Notes: generated by a model from the sequence alone, not told the origin. A stretch of DNA of 64,000 bases from Acidaminobacter sp. JC074 (GCF_022496765.1 NZ_VANV01000014.1:118571-182570); one strand, 5' to 3'. Numbered from the stretch's first letter, positions 45,271-53,898 are shown. Program-made: numbers and translations.

Positions 45271-46227
45271 TTATCTGTTCTTCTTTCTATATTCACTCGG
45301 CGTCATTTTATAGACTTCCTTAAAGACTTTGTAAAAATAATTGACATTCTTATAGCCTACCTCATCCGATATCATTTCAATGCTTGAATCTGTTGCCAAT
45401 AGCATATAGGATGCTTTCTTTAGTCTTATATCAATTAAAAGTTTTTTAAAACTCGAATGCATTTCTCCTGCAATAAATCTGGACAAATAATTGGGATGTA
45501 CATGAAGCTGTTCTGATAAACTTTCTAAGGTAATCTCCTTATATTGATCGTCCATAATCTGCTTGATTTCACGTATTCTCTTATGTTTTAATGACGATGC
45601 ATCATGAGAGTTTTCTTCTATGACAAGTTGTTGATACTTGTTGAATATAAGAGCTAGATACATTTGTATGTTTTTTTCATAACCTTCTTGTCTATAAACA
45701 TATTCTTTTTCAATCGCTTCAAAATATTGTTCAAAAAATGGATGACTACAGTCTAGGGTCAAGTAATCACTTGATGGATCATCGGATTGTAAATACGCCT
45801 TGATTGGACTCTTATCTACTATCAAATTAAAGAAAGTATCTGTAAAAGCCGTTTCATTTAAGGCGATATGATACATCCTGTCATTGGATGTACAGGACTC
45901 AATATTATGCATAACATGTTTATTAAAAAGTGTCATGGTCCCCTTTTTAAGTTCTACTTTCTGACCATTGATACGTTGCTTGACAAGTCCAGAATAGACA
46001 TACTGGATTTCGTAGAAATCATGTCTATGAGAAACAACTCCAAGATTATAAACATTTCTCATAACTGAAAACATTTTTGAATCCAAATCAAACAATGTCT
46101 TAGAAAAAACGTAATGAACATCGTCTGTCACAATAAAATCATCTATGTCTTTATTGGATAACTCCATTGCCTTATACTGTTTTGTACTTACAATTGATGA
46201 AATCAATTCTTTCCTTTTATCAGTCAT
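45271..46227 (-). CDS. AraC family transcriptional regulator 2
   Basis: A 318-residue regulator with a cupin sensing domain (HRHDFYEIQYVYSGL, about residue 65) and two C-terminal helix-turn-helices (ITLESLSEQLHVHPNYLSRFIAGEMH, IEMISDEVGYKNVNYFYKVFKEVYKMTPSEYRK). Unlike the other two AraC proteins it is closer to the YesN/MmsR style. The start at 46227 follows AAGGAG. It lies just downstream of the cupin and ene-reductase genes and could act on their promoter. Confidence 0.9.
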   Translation of the reverse strand: MTDKRKELISSIVSTKQYKAMELSNKDIDDFIVTDDVHYVFSKTLFDLDSKMFSVMRNVYNLGVVSHRHDFYEIQYVYSGLVKQRINGQKVELKKGTMTLFNKHVMHNIESCTSNDRMYHIALNETAFTDTFFNLIVDKSPIKAYLQSDDPSSDYLTLDCSHPFFEQYFEAIEKEYVYRQEGYEKNIQMYLALIFNKYQQLVIEENSHDASSLKHKRIREIKQIMDDQYKEITLESLSEQLHVHPNYLSRFIAGEMHSSFKKLLIDIRLKKASYMLLATDSSIEMISDEVGYKNVNYFYKVFKEVYKMTPSEYRKKNR

Positions 46228-46248
46228 CCTATTCTCCTTATAACAGAT

Positions 46249-46271
46249 GTAGCGCCACCAAGTGACGCTAC
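46249..46271 (-). terminator. Hairpin between cupin gene and AraC gene
   Basis: GTAGCGTCAC-TTG-GTGGCGCTAC (one G-T pair). No T run, so it may act as an attenuator or mRNA-stabilising stem. Confidence 0.5.
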
Positions 46272-46290
46272 ACATCTTATACCCATTATA

Positions 46291-46719
46291 CTACTTGATA
46301 GTCACATAAGGTAACTTATTTGCAGAAAAAACAAGCTTGATCATATCTTCTGAGTTATTGTAAAGCTGGTGTTGTCCGATACCACTTGGAAAAACAATTG
46401 TATCACCGACTGTAACGATTTTTTCCTTTATGACGCCAGCTTCGTCTTTCCACTGTACCACTCCATTGCCCTCTAAAATGTAGTATATTTCTTCAAACTC
46501 ATCTGGATATCTAACTTCAAAATCTTTACCTTCATCATAAACATGATCATGCCATCTATGTCCAGCATAGCCTGGTGCAATTTCTGATACACCAAACATC
46601 ATAGAGCCTAAATCACCACCTGCAGGAATCATCTTCATCCAACCCGCTGCTTCAGTTTCTACATCCATTAAGTTGGTCTTCTCAACGTGTTCTTCATTAA
46701 ATATTATCGCATCTCTCAT
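46291..46719 (-). CDS. Cupin-domain protein
   Basis: A 142-residue single cupin: GHRWHDHVYDEG (metal-binding histidines) in motif 1 and TIVFPSGIGQHQLYNNS in motif 2. It follows the ene-reductase gene by ten bases, start at 46719. Could be an isomerase, dioxygenase or ligand sensor; nothing in the sequence decides it. Confidence 0.83.
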   Translation of the reverse strand: MRDAIIFNEEHVEKTNLMDVETEAAGWMKMIPAGGDLGSMMFGVSEIAPGYAGHRWHDHVYDEGKDFEVRYPDEFEEIYYILEGNGVVQWKDEAGVIKEKIVTVGDTIVFPSGIGQHQLYNNSEDMIKLVFSANKLPYVTIK

Positions 46720-46729
46720 AGTCCACCTC

Positions 46730-48682
46730 TTATATAGCCAGTCCAGCTTCAGAGCCTTCTGCAATAGCCTCTAGAATTTTTCTAGCTTTTACAGCATCAC
46801 CAACAAGTGTATAATCTAAGCCAATATCTTGTAAGTCACTTGCAAGTTTATTATTTGGACGCGTTCCCATTGCAAGTACCACACTATCGTAACCTCTAAG
46901 CTCCATGGTTTGACCATTCTTTTCAACTAAAATGCCATCTGATAAAAACTCTTTTACACGTGTTGAAGTCATGAGTGCCACTTCTTTATCTTTCAGACTC
47001 ATGACCAAGTTGTGACGCTGTGGTGTATAATCATCCATTAAGATATGATCGCGCATCTCTACAATGGTTACTTCATTGCCACCTATGGACATATCGCCAT
47101 ATGGATGAGCAATAAAATCTGCAGTTTCACAACCTACTAATCCACCACCTATTACAAGTGATTTTTGGCCCGGTGCAATCTTTCCCTTTAAAATATCCCA
47201 TGCATCTAATACATTTTCATTATCAATACCTGGAATAGAATTTATTATCAAAGGTTCACCTCCTGTAGCCAGTATAACCTTATCTGCTCCAAATGCTTGA
47301 ATCTCTTTAGCTGACATCTCTTTATTCAGTTCAACCTTTACACCGGCACTTATAACAGCCTTTTCTAAAAATCTAACAATGCCAGTAAGCTCTTGTTTCA
47401 TTGGTGGGACGCTGGCAATAAGTACCTGTCCACCCAGTTTCGAATCTTTTTCTACAAGTGTGACATCATGTCCTTTCACAGCTGCTACCCTTGCAGCTTC
47501 AAGACCTGCCGGACCACCACCAACTACCAAGACTTTCTTTTGATCTGAGGCCGGTGTATTATCCATATAAGATTCTCTACCTATATCAGCATTTTGCATA
47601 CATTTAATAGGCTGATCAAAGGCAACACAGACGATACACTGGCTACATCCTGCACAAGTTCTGATTTGATCTATCCTACCTTCTTTGGCCTTCTTAACAA
47701 AATCTTGATCAGCTAAGAGTCCACGACCAATGGCAACCATATCTGCTTTCTTCATTCTCAGTACACCTTCAGCAACAAGAGGTGTTGTCACTCTCCCCAC
47801 TGTTATAATCGGTACAGCTACAGCTTTTTTCATTTCTGCTGCTAAGTCTGCATTACATGCAAGTGGTGCACCCATAGGTGGAATACCATCCCAAAAGGCA
47901 TTGCTTGTACCAAAGGAAACATTAAAGGCTGATGCACCTGCAGCTTCTAAAACAGGTAAAATATACTGTGTTTCAGCAGCACTTCTTCCACCTTCAGTAT
48001 TTTCATCACCAGAAATTCTGATAATGATTGGAAAATCCTGACCACATTTGCTTTTGATGTTCTCTAATACTTCTACAAGAATACGCAATCTGTTCTCAAG
48101 CGAACCACCATATCTATCTGTGCGTTTATTATGGAGTGCCGATATAAAACTACCCAGTAGATGATGGTTGTGTGCGGCATGTATTTGTACCAAATCACCA
48201 CCAGCAAGCTGGACACGTCTAGCAGCATCACCAAAGTCTTCAACAATCTTCTCTATTTGCTCAATACTTAATTCTTCAGGAATTTCTTTATAGATTCTAG
48301 ATGCGATTGGAGATGCTGCAACAGGTCGTTTACCAGAAATAGCTTCTCTTGCATTAAAACTTGGGTGAATCAATTGTGGTCCTACTTTAGCACCAAACTT
48401 ATGGACTTCATCTACAAGCTCTTTATATCCTTCTATAAACTTATCATCATACATACCAACAGTGTTAAAAACGTAGTTGGCATTTGGTGATACAGTCGTA
48501 TCTTCAGTAATAATTAATCCCACTTGACCTTGAGCCTTTTTTCTATAGTGCTCAATATAAGTTTCAGTAATCATACCATCATGACTTGCATAGTTAGACC
48601 CCATTGGTGCCATCATAACCCTGTTTTTAATTTCTACATTACCAATAGAAATAGGTTCAAATAAATGTTTGTATTTCATCAT
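46730..48682 (-). CDS. Old Yellow Enzyme/2,4-dienoyl-CoA reductase-type ene-reductase 1
   Basis: A 650-residue FMN/Fe-S/FAD enzyme: OYE barrel (1-330), a cysteine cluster (CAGCSQCIVCVAFDQPIKC, about 343-361) and an NAD(P)/FAD half (VVGGGPAGLEAARVAA onward). It should reduce activated C=C bonds with NAD(P)H. Two active-site differences: the usual HGAHGYLL is HAAHNHHLL (residues 168-176), losing the tyrosine that acts as proton donor in dienoyl-CoA reductase, and the usual HAGR motif reads HPSF. The spacing of the cysteines also differs from the standard pattern. Substrate therefore probably differs from the family's classics. Confidence 0.9.
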   Translation of the reverse strand: MMKYKHLFEPISIGNVEIKNRVMMAPMGSNYASHDGMITETYIEHYRKKAQGQVGLIITEDTTVSPNANYVFNTVGMYDDKFIEGYKELVDEVHKFGAKVGPQLIHPSFNAREAISGKRPVAASPIASRIYKEIPEELSIEQIEKIVEDFGDAARRVQLAGGDLVQIHAAHNHHLLGSFISALHNKRTDRYGGSLENRLRILVEVLENIKSKCGQDFPIIIRISGDENTEGGRSAAETQYILPVLEAAGASAFNVSFGTSNAFWDGIPPMGAPLACNADLAAEMKKAVAVPIITVGRVTTPLVAEGVLRMKKADMVAIGRGLLADQDFVKKAKEGRIDQIRTCAGCSQCIVCVAFDQPIKCMQNADIGRESYMDNTPASDQKKVLVVGGGPAGLEAARVAAVKGHDVTLVEKDSKLGGQVLIASVPPMKQELTGIVRFLEKAVISAGVKVELNKEMSAKEIQAFGADKVILATGGEPLIINSIPGIDNENVLDAWDILKGKIAPGQKSLVIGGGLVGCETADFIAHPYGDMSIGGNEVTIVEMRDHILMDDYTPQRHNLVMSLKDKEVALMTSTRVKEFLSDGILVEKNGQTMELRGYDSVVLAMGTRPNNKLASDLQDIGLDYTLVGDAVKARKILEAIAEGSEAGLAI

Positions 48683-48715
48683 AACTTCCTTTCTCTTGTT
48701 AATTTCTTTGTTAAT

Positions 48716-48783
48716 ATATTATCAAGAGTAAATAGATAGAATAATGAAATAATTTAATCAAAACATCACTTTTATTAACCTAT
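48716..48783 (-). promoter_or_regulatory. Shared 67-base control block before ene-reductase 1
   Basis: Aligns without gaps to 53810-53876, with about 50 of 67 identical bases, including ATATTATCAAG and AACATCAC. In gene direction it ends in CTTGATAATAT, a likely extended -10 region. The far end overlaps the stop codon of the nitroreductase gene. Confidence 0.6.
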
Positions 48784-49341
48784 GTAGTTGGCTTTGTAAT
48801 AATCTCTCCGCGGAAAATTGCTGTATTCCCTGGCTTTATGGCCTATTGCAATAGCATGATAAACCTGATATGACTCAGGAATATTAAGTTTTTCCTTAAA
48901 GTTATCAGCTTGGTCACTTTGAAATAACCACTTGACGATGCCATTCCAACATGAACCAATACCTAAAGCTTCTGCTGCCAGTAGCATATTTTGACTTGCC
49001 AAGGCGCAGTCAATCACAGGGCTTAAACCATCTTTTTGACCTGAAACAACTATAATGGTGGGCGCTCCATAGAAAATATCAAAATCCTTATTGTCAGCCA
49101 AAGGCATCAAATTAGAGTCCCCAGACAATCTACTCGCCTCCTTGGCAGCAAAGTTAATATCTGAAATAAGCTTTTCATCCTGAACTACTGTAAAATGCCA
49201 AGTTTGGGTGTTATATGAACTTGGTGCATAAAAACCACACTCTACAATGGTTTCTATGATTTCTCTATCAACTTGTTTAGACAAAAACTGTCTTGTGCTT
49301 CTTCTACTTTTAATTGCCTTAATAACTTCCTTATTCATCAT
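48775..49341 (-). CDS. Nitroreductase family protein
   Basis: A 188-residue FMN-dependent nitroreductase: IKSRRSTRQFLSKQVDREII at the N-terminus, CGFYAPSSYNTQTWHFTVV, and GIGSCWNGIVKWLF near residue 130. Members reduce nitro compounds, quinones or enones. Start overlaps the stop of the flavin-reductase gene by one base. Confidence 0.9.
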   Translation of the reverse strand: MMNKEVIKAIKSRRSTRQFLSKQVDREIIETIVECGFYAPSSYNTQTWHFTVVQDEKLISDINFAAKEASRLSGDSNLMPLADNKDFDIFYGAPTIIVVSGQKDGLSPVIDCALASQNMLLAAEALGIGSCWNGIVKWLFQSDQADNFKEKLNIPESYQVYHAIAIGHKAREYSNFPRRDYYKANYIG

Positions 49342-49910
49342 TACCTCAAACTTGTTTCTTGCATCATTTTTTTGCCTTCATGCCAACACATACCAACTTC
49401 ATCACCAAGGCTTAAGTAGCGTCTTTTGGACATTTCAAACAAAAGAGGATTGACCTTAAGAAAATCAATATTCCCATCTGTATCTAAACAGTCTTCCTCA
49501 ACATATGTGTTAAGACTTCTTACGATAAAATGTTCATGCAAGTCTGTTTCATATACATCTATTACTTCACATTCCATAACAAGCGGTGCATTTTTTATTA
49601 AAGGGGCCCCCTCAAGTTGGCCTTTATAATAATCAAATACTTCTGACTTGTCTGTGCTGTTACCTGAAACCAAACCCACATAATCAGCTTCAATCATCAT
49701 GGACGCATCAAGTAAATTAATGGATAAGGTTTTATTTTTTCTGATACCAATATTAGAATGGTGTCTTTTGCCCATACTCAACATCATGTCACCGGCCACA
49801 ATACCGACATGAGCTATATTAATCCAGTTGACACGTCCATCCACTTGAGTACCTACAATTGTAACAGGCATGGGATACAAACCGTTTACACTGCCAATAT
49901 TTTTTTGCAT
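49341..49910 (-). CDS. Flavin reductase-like domain protein A
   Basis: A 189-residue protein of the flavin reductase-like (FMN-binding split barrel) family: PMPVTIVGTQVDGRVNWINIAHVGIV and HHSNIGIRKNKTLSINLLD. Very similar in layout to the 185-residue protein at 56.9 kb. May supply reduced FMN to neighbouring enzymes or be a flavoprotein itself. Twelve bases after the sirtuin gene. Confidence 0.88.
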   Translation of the reverse strand: MQKNIGSVNGLYPMPVTIVGTQVDGRVNWINIAHVGIVAGDMMLSMGKRHHSNIGIRKNKTLSINLLDASMMIEADYVGLVSGNSTDKSEVFDYYKGQLEGAPLIKNAPLVMECEVIDVYETDLHEHFIVRSLNTYVEEDCLDTDGNIDFLKVNPLLFEMSKRRYLSLGDEVGMCWHEGKKMMQETSLR

Positions 49911-49921
49911 ATGATCCTCCT

Positions 49922-50740
49922 TTATGCCATCAACTTATCTAAGGCTTCTTCAATATTCATTTCTAAACTATAAGCATTTTCAGGTACACGGCTATGACTT
50001 GGGTTGATTCTAATCAGACTTACATTAGGAAGTTGCTTCAAAAGCTCTTCAAAAGGATACCTGATCACCCCAGGCGTGTTAAAACCAACGCCTATTTCTA
50101 GTAGAACAATGTGTTTGTCAATGTTGTCGTTTAGCCACTTATTCAATCGGTCTCTTTGTTCTTGATAATGGTCATCAATATAAAAACTGCCGCTTCTAAC
50201 ATTCATGTAGACATCACCACCACAAACAGGACATTTTGGAAGCAAATCTTCCCTGGTTAGGTATTGAGTTGCAGGATCTACGTGTTTGACCATTTCCTCT
50301 ATAAGTGGTCTAGCATCCCAAACCTCATCATGACATGGTTCTTTACACTGAAAGAGAAAAGAATCACCTTGCGGTGTATAAATTTTATCTTTATCAAATC
50401 CATTTTTATAAAAGAGTCTGTCTACATTTGTCGTCAAAATAAAATAGTCTTTATCCTTTAGGAGTTTCAATAAATTTTGATACGTTTCATCTATACCTAG
50501 TTTGTTCATGTCATTCAAACTTGCAGATAGATAGCCCCATCTTAAGCGGTCATCTTCATAGGGATAGCCCATGAGTTGATAAGCAAAAGAAAAGCCATAC
50601 TTAACCATGGCTGGATAATTTTCTGCAAATGCTTTTTCATCCATTAAATCTATGCCTGCAGGTATGGACATGCCTGCCCCGGCACCAACAAGAATCTTAT
50701 CGGATGACTTGATTATGTCTTTTATTTCTTTTAAATTCAT
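49922..50740 (-). CDS. SirTM-class sirtuin (protein ADP-ribosyltransferase)
   Basis: A 272-residue sirtuin of the macrodomain-linked class M. Visible are GAGAGMSIPAGI (NAD-binding, residues 19-30), TTNVD (103-107) and zinc cysteines 132, 136, 170 and 173. Where deacetylating sirtuins carry the catalytic histidine, this one has glutamine 124 in PQGDSFLFQC, as in SirTM, which ADP-ribosylates a lipoylated GcvH-like carrier in Staphylococcus and Streptococcus. Immediately follows the macrodomain gene. No GcvH-L or LplA2 gene is visible nearby. Start 50740 (ATG) chosen over GTG 50743. Confidence 0.88.
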   Translation of the reverse strand: MNLKEIKDIIKSSDKILVGAGAGMSIPAGIDLMDEKAFAENYPAMVKYGFSFAYQLMGYPYEDDRLRWGYLSASLNDMNKLGIDETYQNLLKLLKDKDYFILTTNVDRLFYKNGFDKDKIYTPQGDSFLFQCKEPCHDEVWDARPLIEEMVKHVDPATQYLTREDLLPKCPVCGGDVYMNVRSGSFYIDDHYQEQRDRLNKWLNDNIDKHIVLLEIGVGFNTPGVIRYPFEELLKQLPNVSLIRINPSHSRVPENAYSLEMNIEEALDKLMA

Positions 50741-50743
50741 CAC

Positions 50744-51622
50744 CTATCTCCACTTCTCAATCAGTCTAGAATAAACTTGTGTTGCAGCCTCACCATAAGT
50801 ATTGAATATGACATGGTCCATATGATCAGGATTTTCCTCTAACCATTCATTCACTGCCGAAAGAGCAATCTTAGCTGCTTCTTCAAATGGAAAGCCATAT
50901 ACACCAGTCGAAATGCTGCAAAATGCAATACTTTTAATCAAGCCGCTTTCCTTAGCCAAATCTAGGCATGTCCTATAAGTTTTTCTTAAGTCCTCTTTAT
51001 GCTTCTCACTTAGTAAAGTTCCAGACACAATTGGACCAACAGTATGGATAACATAACGAGATGGCAAATTATAGCCTCTGGTTATTTTGGCTTGACCAGT
51101 CTCTTCATAGGCACCTTGCAGGCGCATGATTGTGCCACAATCTTCTCTTAACATAATACCAGCTGCATTGTGGATAATATTATCAATGCACTTATGGAAA
51201 GGAATAAAACACCCTTCCATTTGTGGATTAGCAGCATTAACAATGGCATCTACTTTTAGGGTCGTTATGTCTCCATCCCAAAGACTCACTCTATCAGCCA
51301 TGGGATATCTAGACTTTATCTTAATTAAGTCATCAGCGTTGGTTATCCATTTTTTCTTCAATTCTTCCTGTAAAATAGCATCATTTAAGGCAAGCATTCT
51401 TGGGTTGACCTTGCCAGAGGGTCTTATGGTTAAGACCGCTCTAATCAAGTCTCTTTTACTATAGTCTGCTTTTAAGGCACTAAAGAGTGCATGTTTTGTT
51501 TTTAGATCCAACTCATTTTCTAGTAATCTTAGCAGTTCTTCATTAGATGAAGACGCCTGATTAGGTATATACTTCTCATCTAGATTTATCAGTTGCCTAT
51601 AATCATCCAGTTTTAAGCTCAT
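50744..51622 (-). CDS. Zinc-containing macrodomain ADP-ribosyl hydrolase
   Basis: A 292-residue protein: helical front part (1-100), then a macrodomain with VDAIVNAANPQMEGCFIPFHKCID (C138, H143 and C145 fit the zinc site of the Zn-macro subclass) and SISTGVYGFPFEEAA. This subclass removes SirTM-added ADP-ribose in operons of pathogenic Gram-positives. It leads the macro-SirTM pair with a few bases between the genes. Confidence 0.9.
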   Translation of the reverse strand: MSLKLDDYRQLINLDEKYIPNQASSSNEELLRLLENELDLKTKHALFSALKADYSKRDLIRAVLTIRPSGKVNPRMLALNDAILQEELKKKWITNADDLIKIKSRYPMADRVSLWDGDITTLKVDAIVNAANPQMEGCFIPFHKCIDNIIHNAAGIMLREDCGTIMRLQGAYEETGQAKITRGYNLPSRYVIHTVGPIVSGTLLSEKHKEDLRKTYRTCLDLAKESGLIKSIAFCSISTGVYGFPFEEAAKIALSAVNEWLEENPDHMDHVIFNTYGEAATQVYSRLIEKWR

Positions 51623-51641
51623 ATTCCTCCATCATTTATAA

Positions 51642-51663
51642 GGGGGATTGTTACCAATCCCCC
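51642..51663 (-). terminator. Hairpin between flavodoxin and macrodomain genes
   Basis: GGGGGATTG-GTAA-CAATCCCCC, a perfect 9-base stem, followed by CTTATAAATG with no real T run. It may reduce read-through into the macro-SirTM genes. Confidence 0.6.
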
Positions 51664-51668
51664 ATCCA

Positions 51669-52217
51669 TTAACCATTGATTTTATTAATTGTAAAGGCTA
51701 CGTTTTCTGCGAATCTTTTTACAGTATTCATACCTTCTTCATCTTCTAAAGCCTGACCAGGACCTTGACCCATCACCATGTTCCAGTAAGTTGAACCTGG
51801 TACAATCATATCAGTTGATAAAAAGAACATTAACATCTCCTGTAAAGTTGAAGTCAAACCACCTCTTCTTGCAACTGCGATTGGTCCACCTACTTTTCTT
51901 GATAAGAAATTACCATCTTGCATAGAAGCCATGGCAATTCTTTGAAGCGCAGCCATCATATCCGATCTTACAGTCCCCCAATACACAGGACCACCAACAA
52001 TTAAACCTTCTGCATTTTTGATTTTTTCAATGATTTCATCAAAGCCATCGTTATAACCACCTTGGAAGTTCATTGGATCTTCAATGCTCATACCTGCAAG
52101 TGACACCACTTCAGCCTCTAGGCCCTCAGCTTCGATTACCTTTGCCATCTCATTAAAAACCTGTACTGTATTTCCATTTGCATTTGGACTTCCACTTAAT
52201 AAAATTACTTTTGACAT
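51669..52217 (-). CDS. NADPH-dependent FMN reductase/flavodoxin family protein
   Basis: A 182-residue flavodoxin-like protein: LLSGSPNANGNTVQVF binds FMN phosphate and GGPVYWGTVRSDMMAALQR follows. It lacks the cysteine group of its three relatives in this window, so it is a plain FMN reductase. Fourteen bases after the MarR gene. Confidence 0.87.
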   Translation of the reverse strand: MSKVILLSGSPNANGNTVQVFNEMAKVIEAEGLEAEVVSLAGMSIEDPMNFQGGYNDGFDEIIEKIKNAEGLIVGGPVYWGTVRSDMMAALQRIAMASMQDGNFLSRKVGGPIAVARRGGLTSTLQEMLMFFLSTDMIVPGSTYWNMVMGQGPGQALEDEEGMNTVKRFAENVAFTINKING

Positions 52218-52231
52218 ATTCTTCTCCTTAT

Positions 52232-52645
52232 TTATGAAATTCTTTTTAACATAGACTCTAAAGTTCTACGCTCTTTCTGATTTAAATCAACCATCAGGTT
52301 AATTAAAAGCTCATCTTCTATTTGATTTAGCTTATCTCTTATTGCCATACCTTTATCCGTCATACCAAAATTAACGACCCTTTTGTCATAAGGACAGCCT
52401 ATTCTGTAAATAACACCAATCTCCTCATATCTTTTTAAGATATCTGATAAAGAAGATTTGGATATTTCCCATCTGTCAGTAAGTTGGTTAAAAGCTATAT
52501 GATCACCATTAGAAGGCAAGATATAAAACAATGATATATGGGACACTAAAACAGGCAAATCTTCTTGATTGATTCTTCTTTTGAGCTGTTTGTCTAACTC
52601 CTTAGAAATTTGTCTGAATACACCTATTAGACATCGTGCTTCCAT
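52232..52645 (-). CDS. MarR family transcriptional regulator
   Basis: A 137-residue winged-helix regulator: TDRWEISKSSLSDILKRYEEIGVIYRI (recognition helix region) and the wing CPYDKRVVNFGMTDKG. Within the operon NmrA-like, tautomerase, MarR, flavodoxin, so probably controls it; the palindrome at 53734 is a good operator candidate. An unpaired cysteine sits in the wing and could sense electrophiles, which is inference. Confidence 0.85.
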   Translation of the reverse strand: MEARCLIGVFRQISKELDKQLKRRINQEDLPVLVSHISLFYILPSNGDHIAFNQLTDRWEISKSSLSDILKRYEEIGVIYRIGCPYDKRVVNFGMTDKGMAIRDKLNQIEDELLINLMVDLNQKERRTLESMLKRIS

Positions 52646-52655
52646 AATAACCTTT

Positions 52656-52844
52656 CTATTTCATGAGTTCACTTAGTGTTTGACCACCAAGTCCAATAGA
52701 ATCATGATCTTTTTCATCAATGATGACCGTAAAAGCCTTCTCAGGCATTTGAATGGTTTCACTTAATGTTTTGGTCACATTTGAAATAATCTTCTTTTTC
52801 ATTGCCTTGTCAGCATGACTCATTGTAATATTTACTACTGGCAT
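52656..52844 (-). CDS. 4-oxalocrotonate tautomerase family protein
   Basis: A 62-residue protein with the expected start MPVVNITMSH: proline 2, exposed after removal of methionine, is the catalytic base of the tautomerase superfamily. RKKII-type helix and IIDEKDHDSIGLGG follow. Usually a homohexamer acting on enol/keto pairs or halogenated acids. Substrate unknown; the redox neighbours suggest keto-enol products of ene reduction. Confidence 0.87.
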   Translation of the reverse strand: MPVVNITMSHADKAMKKKIISNVTKTLSETIQMPEKAFTVIIDEKDHDSIGLGGQTLSELMK

Positions 52845-52862
52845 TTAATTCTCCTTTCTATA

Positions 52863-53711
52863 CTATTGCCACGCCATTAAATAATCACGTGCAAAATCTT
52901 CAAAGCGCTTAGATGGTTTTTCTAGCAAACGCTCTAAATCAGATTCATTTGTGTCTGTACCACCATTTGCGCCAAATTCATTTAAACTATCAATGGCCTC
53001 TACAACCCATTTGGGCATACCTGCATCTAACATAGCCTTTGATGCATCTGCAACTGATACAGGTACATATCTTACTTCTTTATTTAACAGACCACCTAAA
53101 CTTAAGGCAATTTCATCTGTTCTTATAGGTGCCCCTAATAGATTGTAGATCTTGTTTTTATGGTCAGAAATATTCATAAGCACTTTGGCATTAGCCTCAC
53201 CTACATCACGCACATCTGAATAAGTGATTTTAGCATCTGCATTTGGCAGATAAAGCATACCAGCCTCTTTAATAGAAGCACCATATGCATAGGCAAAGTT
53301 CTGCATAAATGTGTTGGGTCTTGTAATGGTATAGTCCATACCACTTTCCATAACTGCCTTGTCTATAAGACCATGTTCTTTTAAAAGCATATGCTTAGAA
53401 TTTACATCAGAGCCATAGCCAGACGATCTTACAACATGCTTCACTTTAGCCAACTTGGCTGCCTTTAGAATATTTAGACTCCAGGCCTTCATATTTTCAG
53501 ATAAGGGTGCTAAGATGAAGACTGTGTCATGGCCTGCCATCGCATCAGCCATAGACCATACATCATCAAAACTTATAGTAGCCGTCTTTACGCCCTCAAT
53601 AGTCCTACCTTCTTGTAAGCCACAAGTAAAATCAGCATGGTTCTTCTTTAACTCTTCAACCAAACTTTTTCCAATATTGCCAGTTGCACCAGTTACAAAA
53701 ATTCTATTCAT
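52863..53711 (-). CDS. NmrA/QOR2-like NAD(P)-binding oxidoreductase
   Basis: A 282-residue atypical SDR: FVTGATGNIGKSLVEEL (cofactor loop), HVVRSSGYGSD, and YTITRPNTFMQNFA, as in the NmrA-like family that includes the quinone oxidoreductase QOR2. First gene of an operon running at least to the flavodoxin and probably into the macro-SirTM genes. Its leader is about 90 bases long and carries a perfect palindrome. Confidence 0.86.
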   Translation of the reverse strand: MNRIFVTGATGNIGKSLVEELKKNHADFTCGLQEGRTIEGVKTATISFDDVWSMADAMAGHDTVFILAPLSENMKAWSLNILKAAKLAKVKHVVRSSGYGSDVNSKHMLLKEHGLIDKAVMESGMDYTITRPNTFMQNFAYAYGASIKEAGMLYLPNADAKITYSDVRDVGEANAKVLMNISDHKNKIYNLLGAPIRTDEIALSLGGLLNKEVRYVPVSVADASKAMLDAGMPKWVVEAIDSLNEFGANGGTDTNESDLERLLEKPSKRFEDFARDYLMAWQ

Positions 53712-53733
53712 TTAAACCTCTCCTTCGTTGTTC

Positions 53734-53747
53734 GTTCGCATACGAAC
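53734..53747 (-). promoter_or_regulatory. Palindromic operator GTTCG-CATA-CGAAC
   Basis: Perfect inverted repeat 23 bases before the NmrA-like start codon, close to the ribosome site. A candidate site for the MarR protein of the same operon. Confidence 0.5.
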
Positions 53748-53809
53748 ATTTATTTCTAATAAAACCAAAGATTAACTTCAGTTATTTCATTTGCTTAGCT
53801 TGTAATGAA

Positions 53810-53876
53810 ATATTATCAAGATTTAAAGCCAAAGATAATGCACTAACTTAACACAAACATCACTTTATTTAACCTA
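53810..53876 (-). promoter_or_regulatory. Shared 67-base control block before the NmrA-like operon
   Basis: Partner of the block at 48716; same length with no gap. In gene direction it runs TAGGTTAAATAAAGTGATG to CTTGATAATAT. Confidence 0.6.
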
Positions 53877-53898
53877 AAAATAGACATCAAAATGATGT

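Noticed and set aside
47730..48041. A 103-residue plus-strand frame inside ene-reductase 1
   Set aside because: Mirror of the conserved barrel sequence; no start signals.
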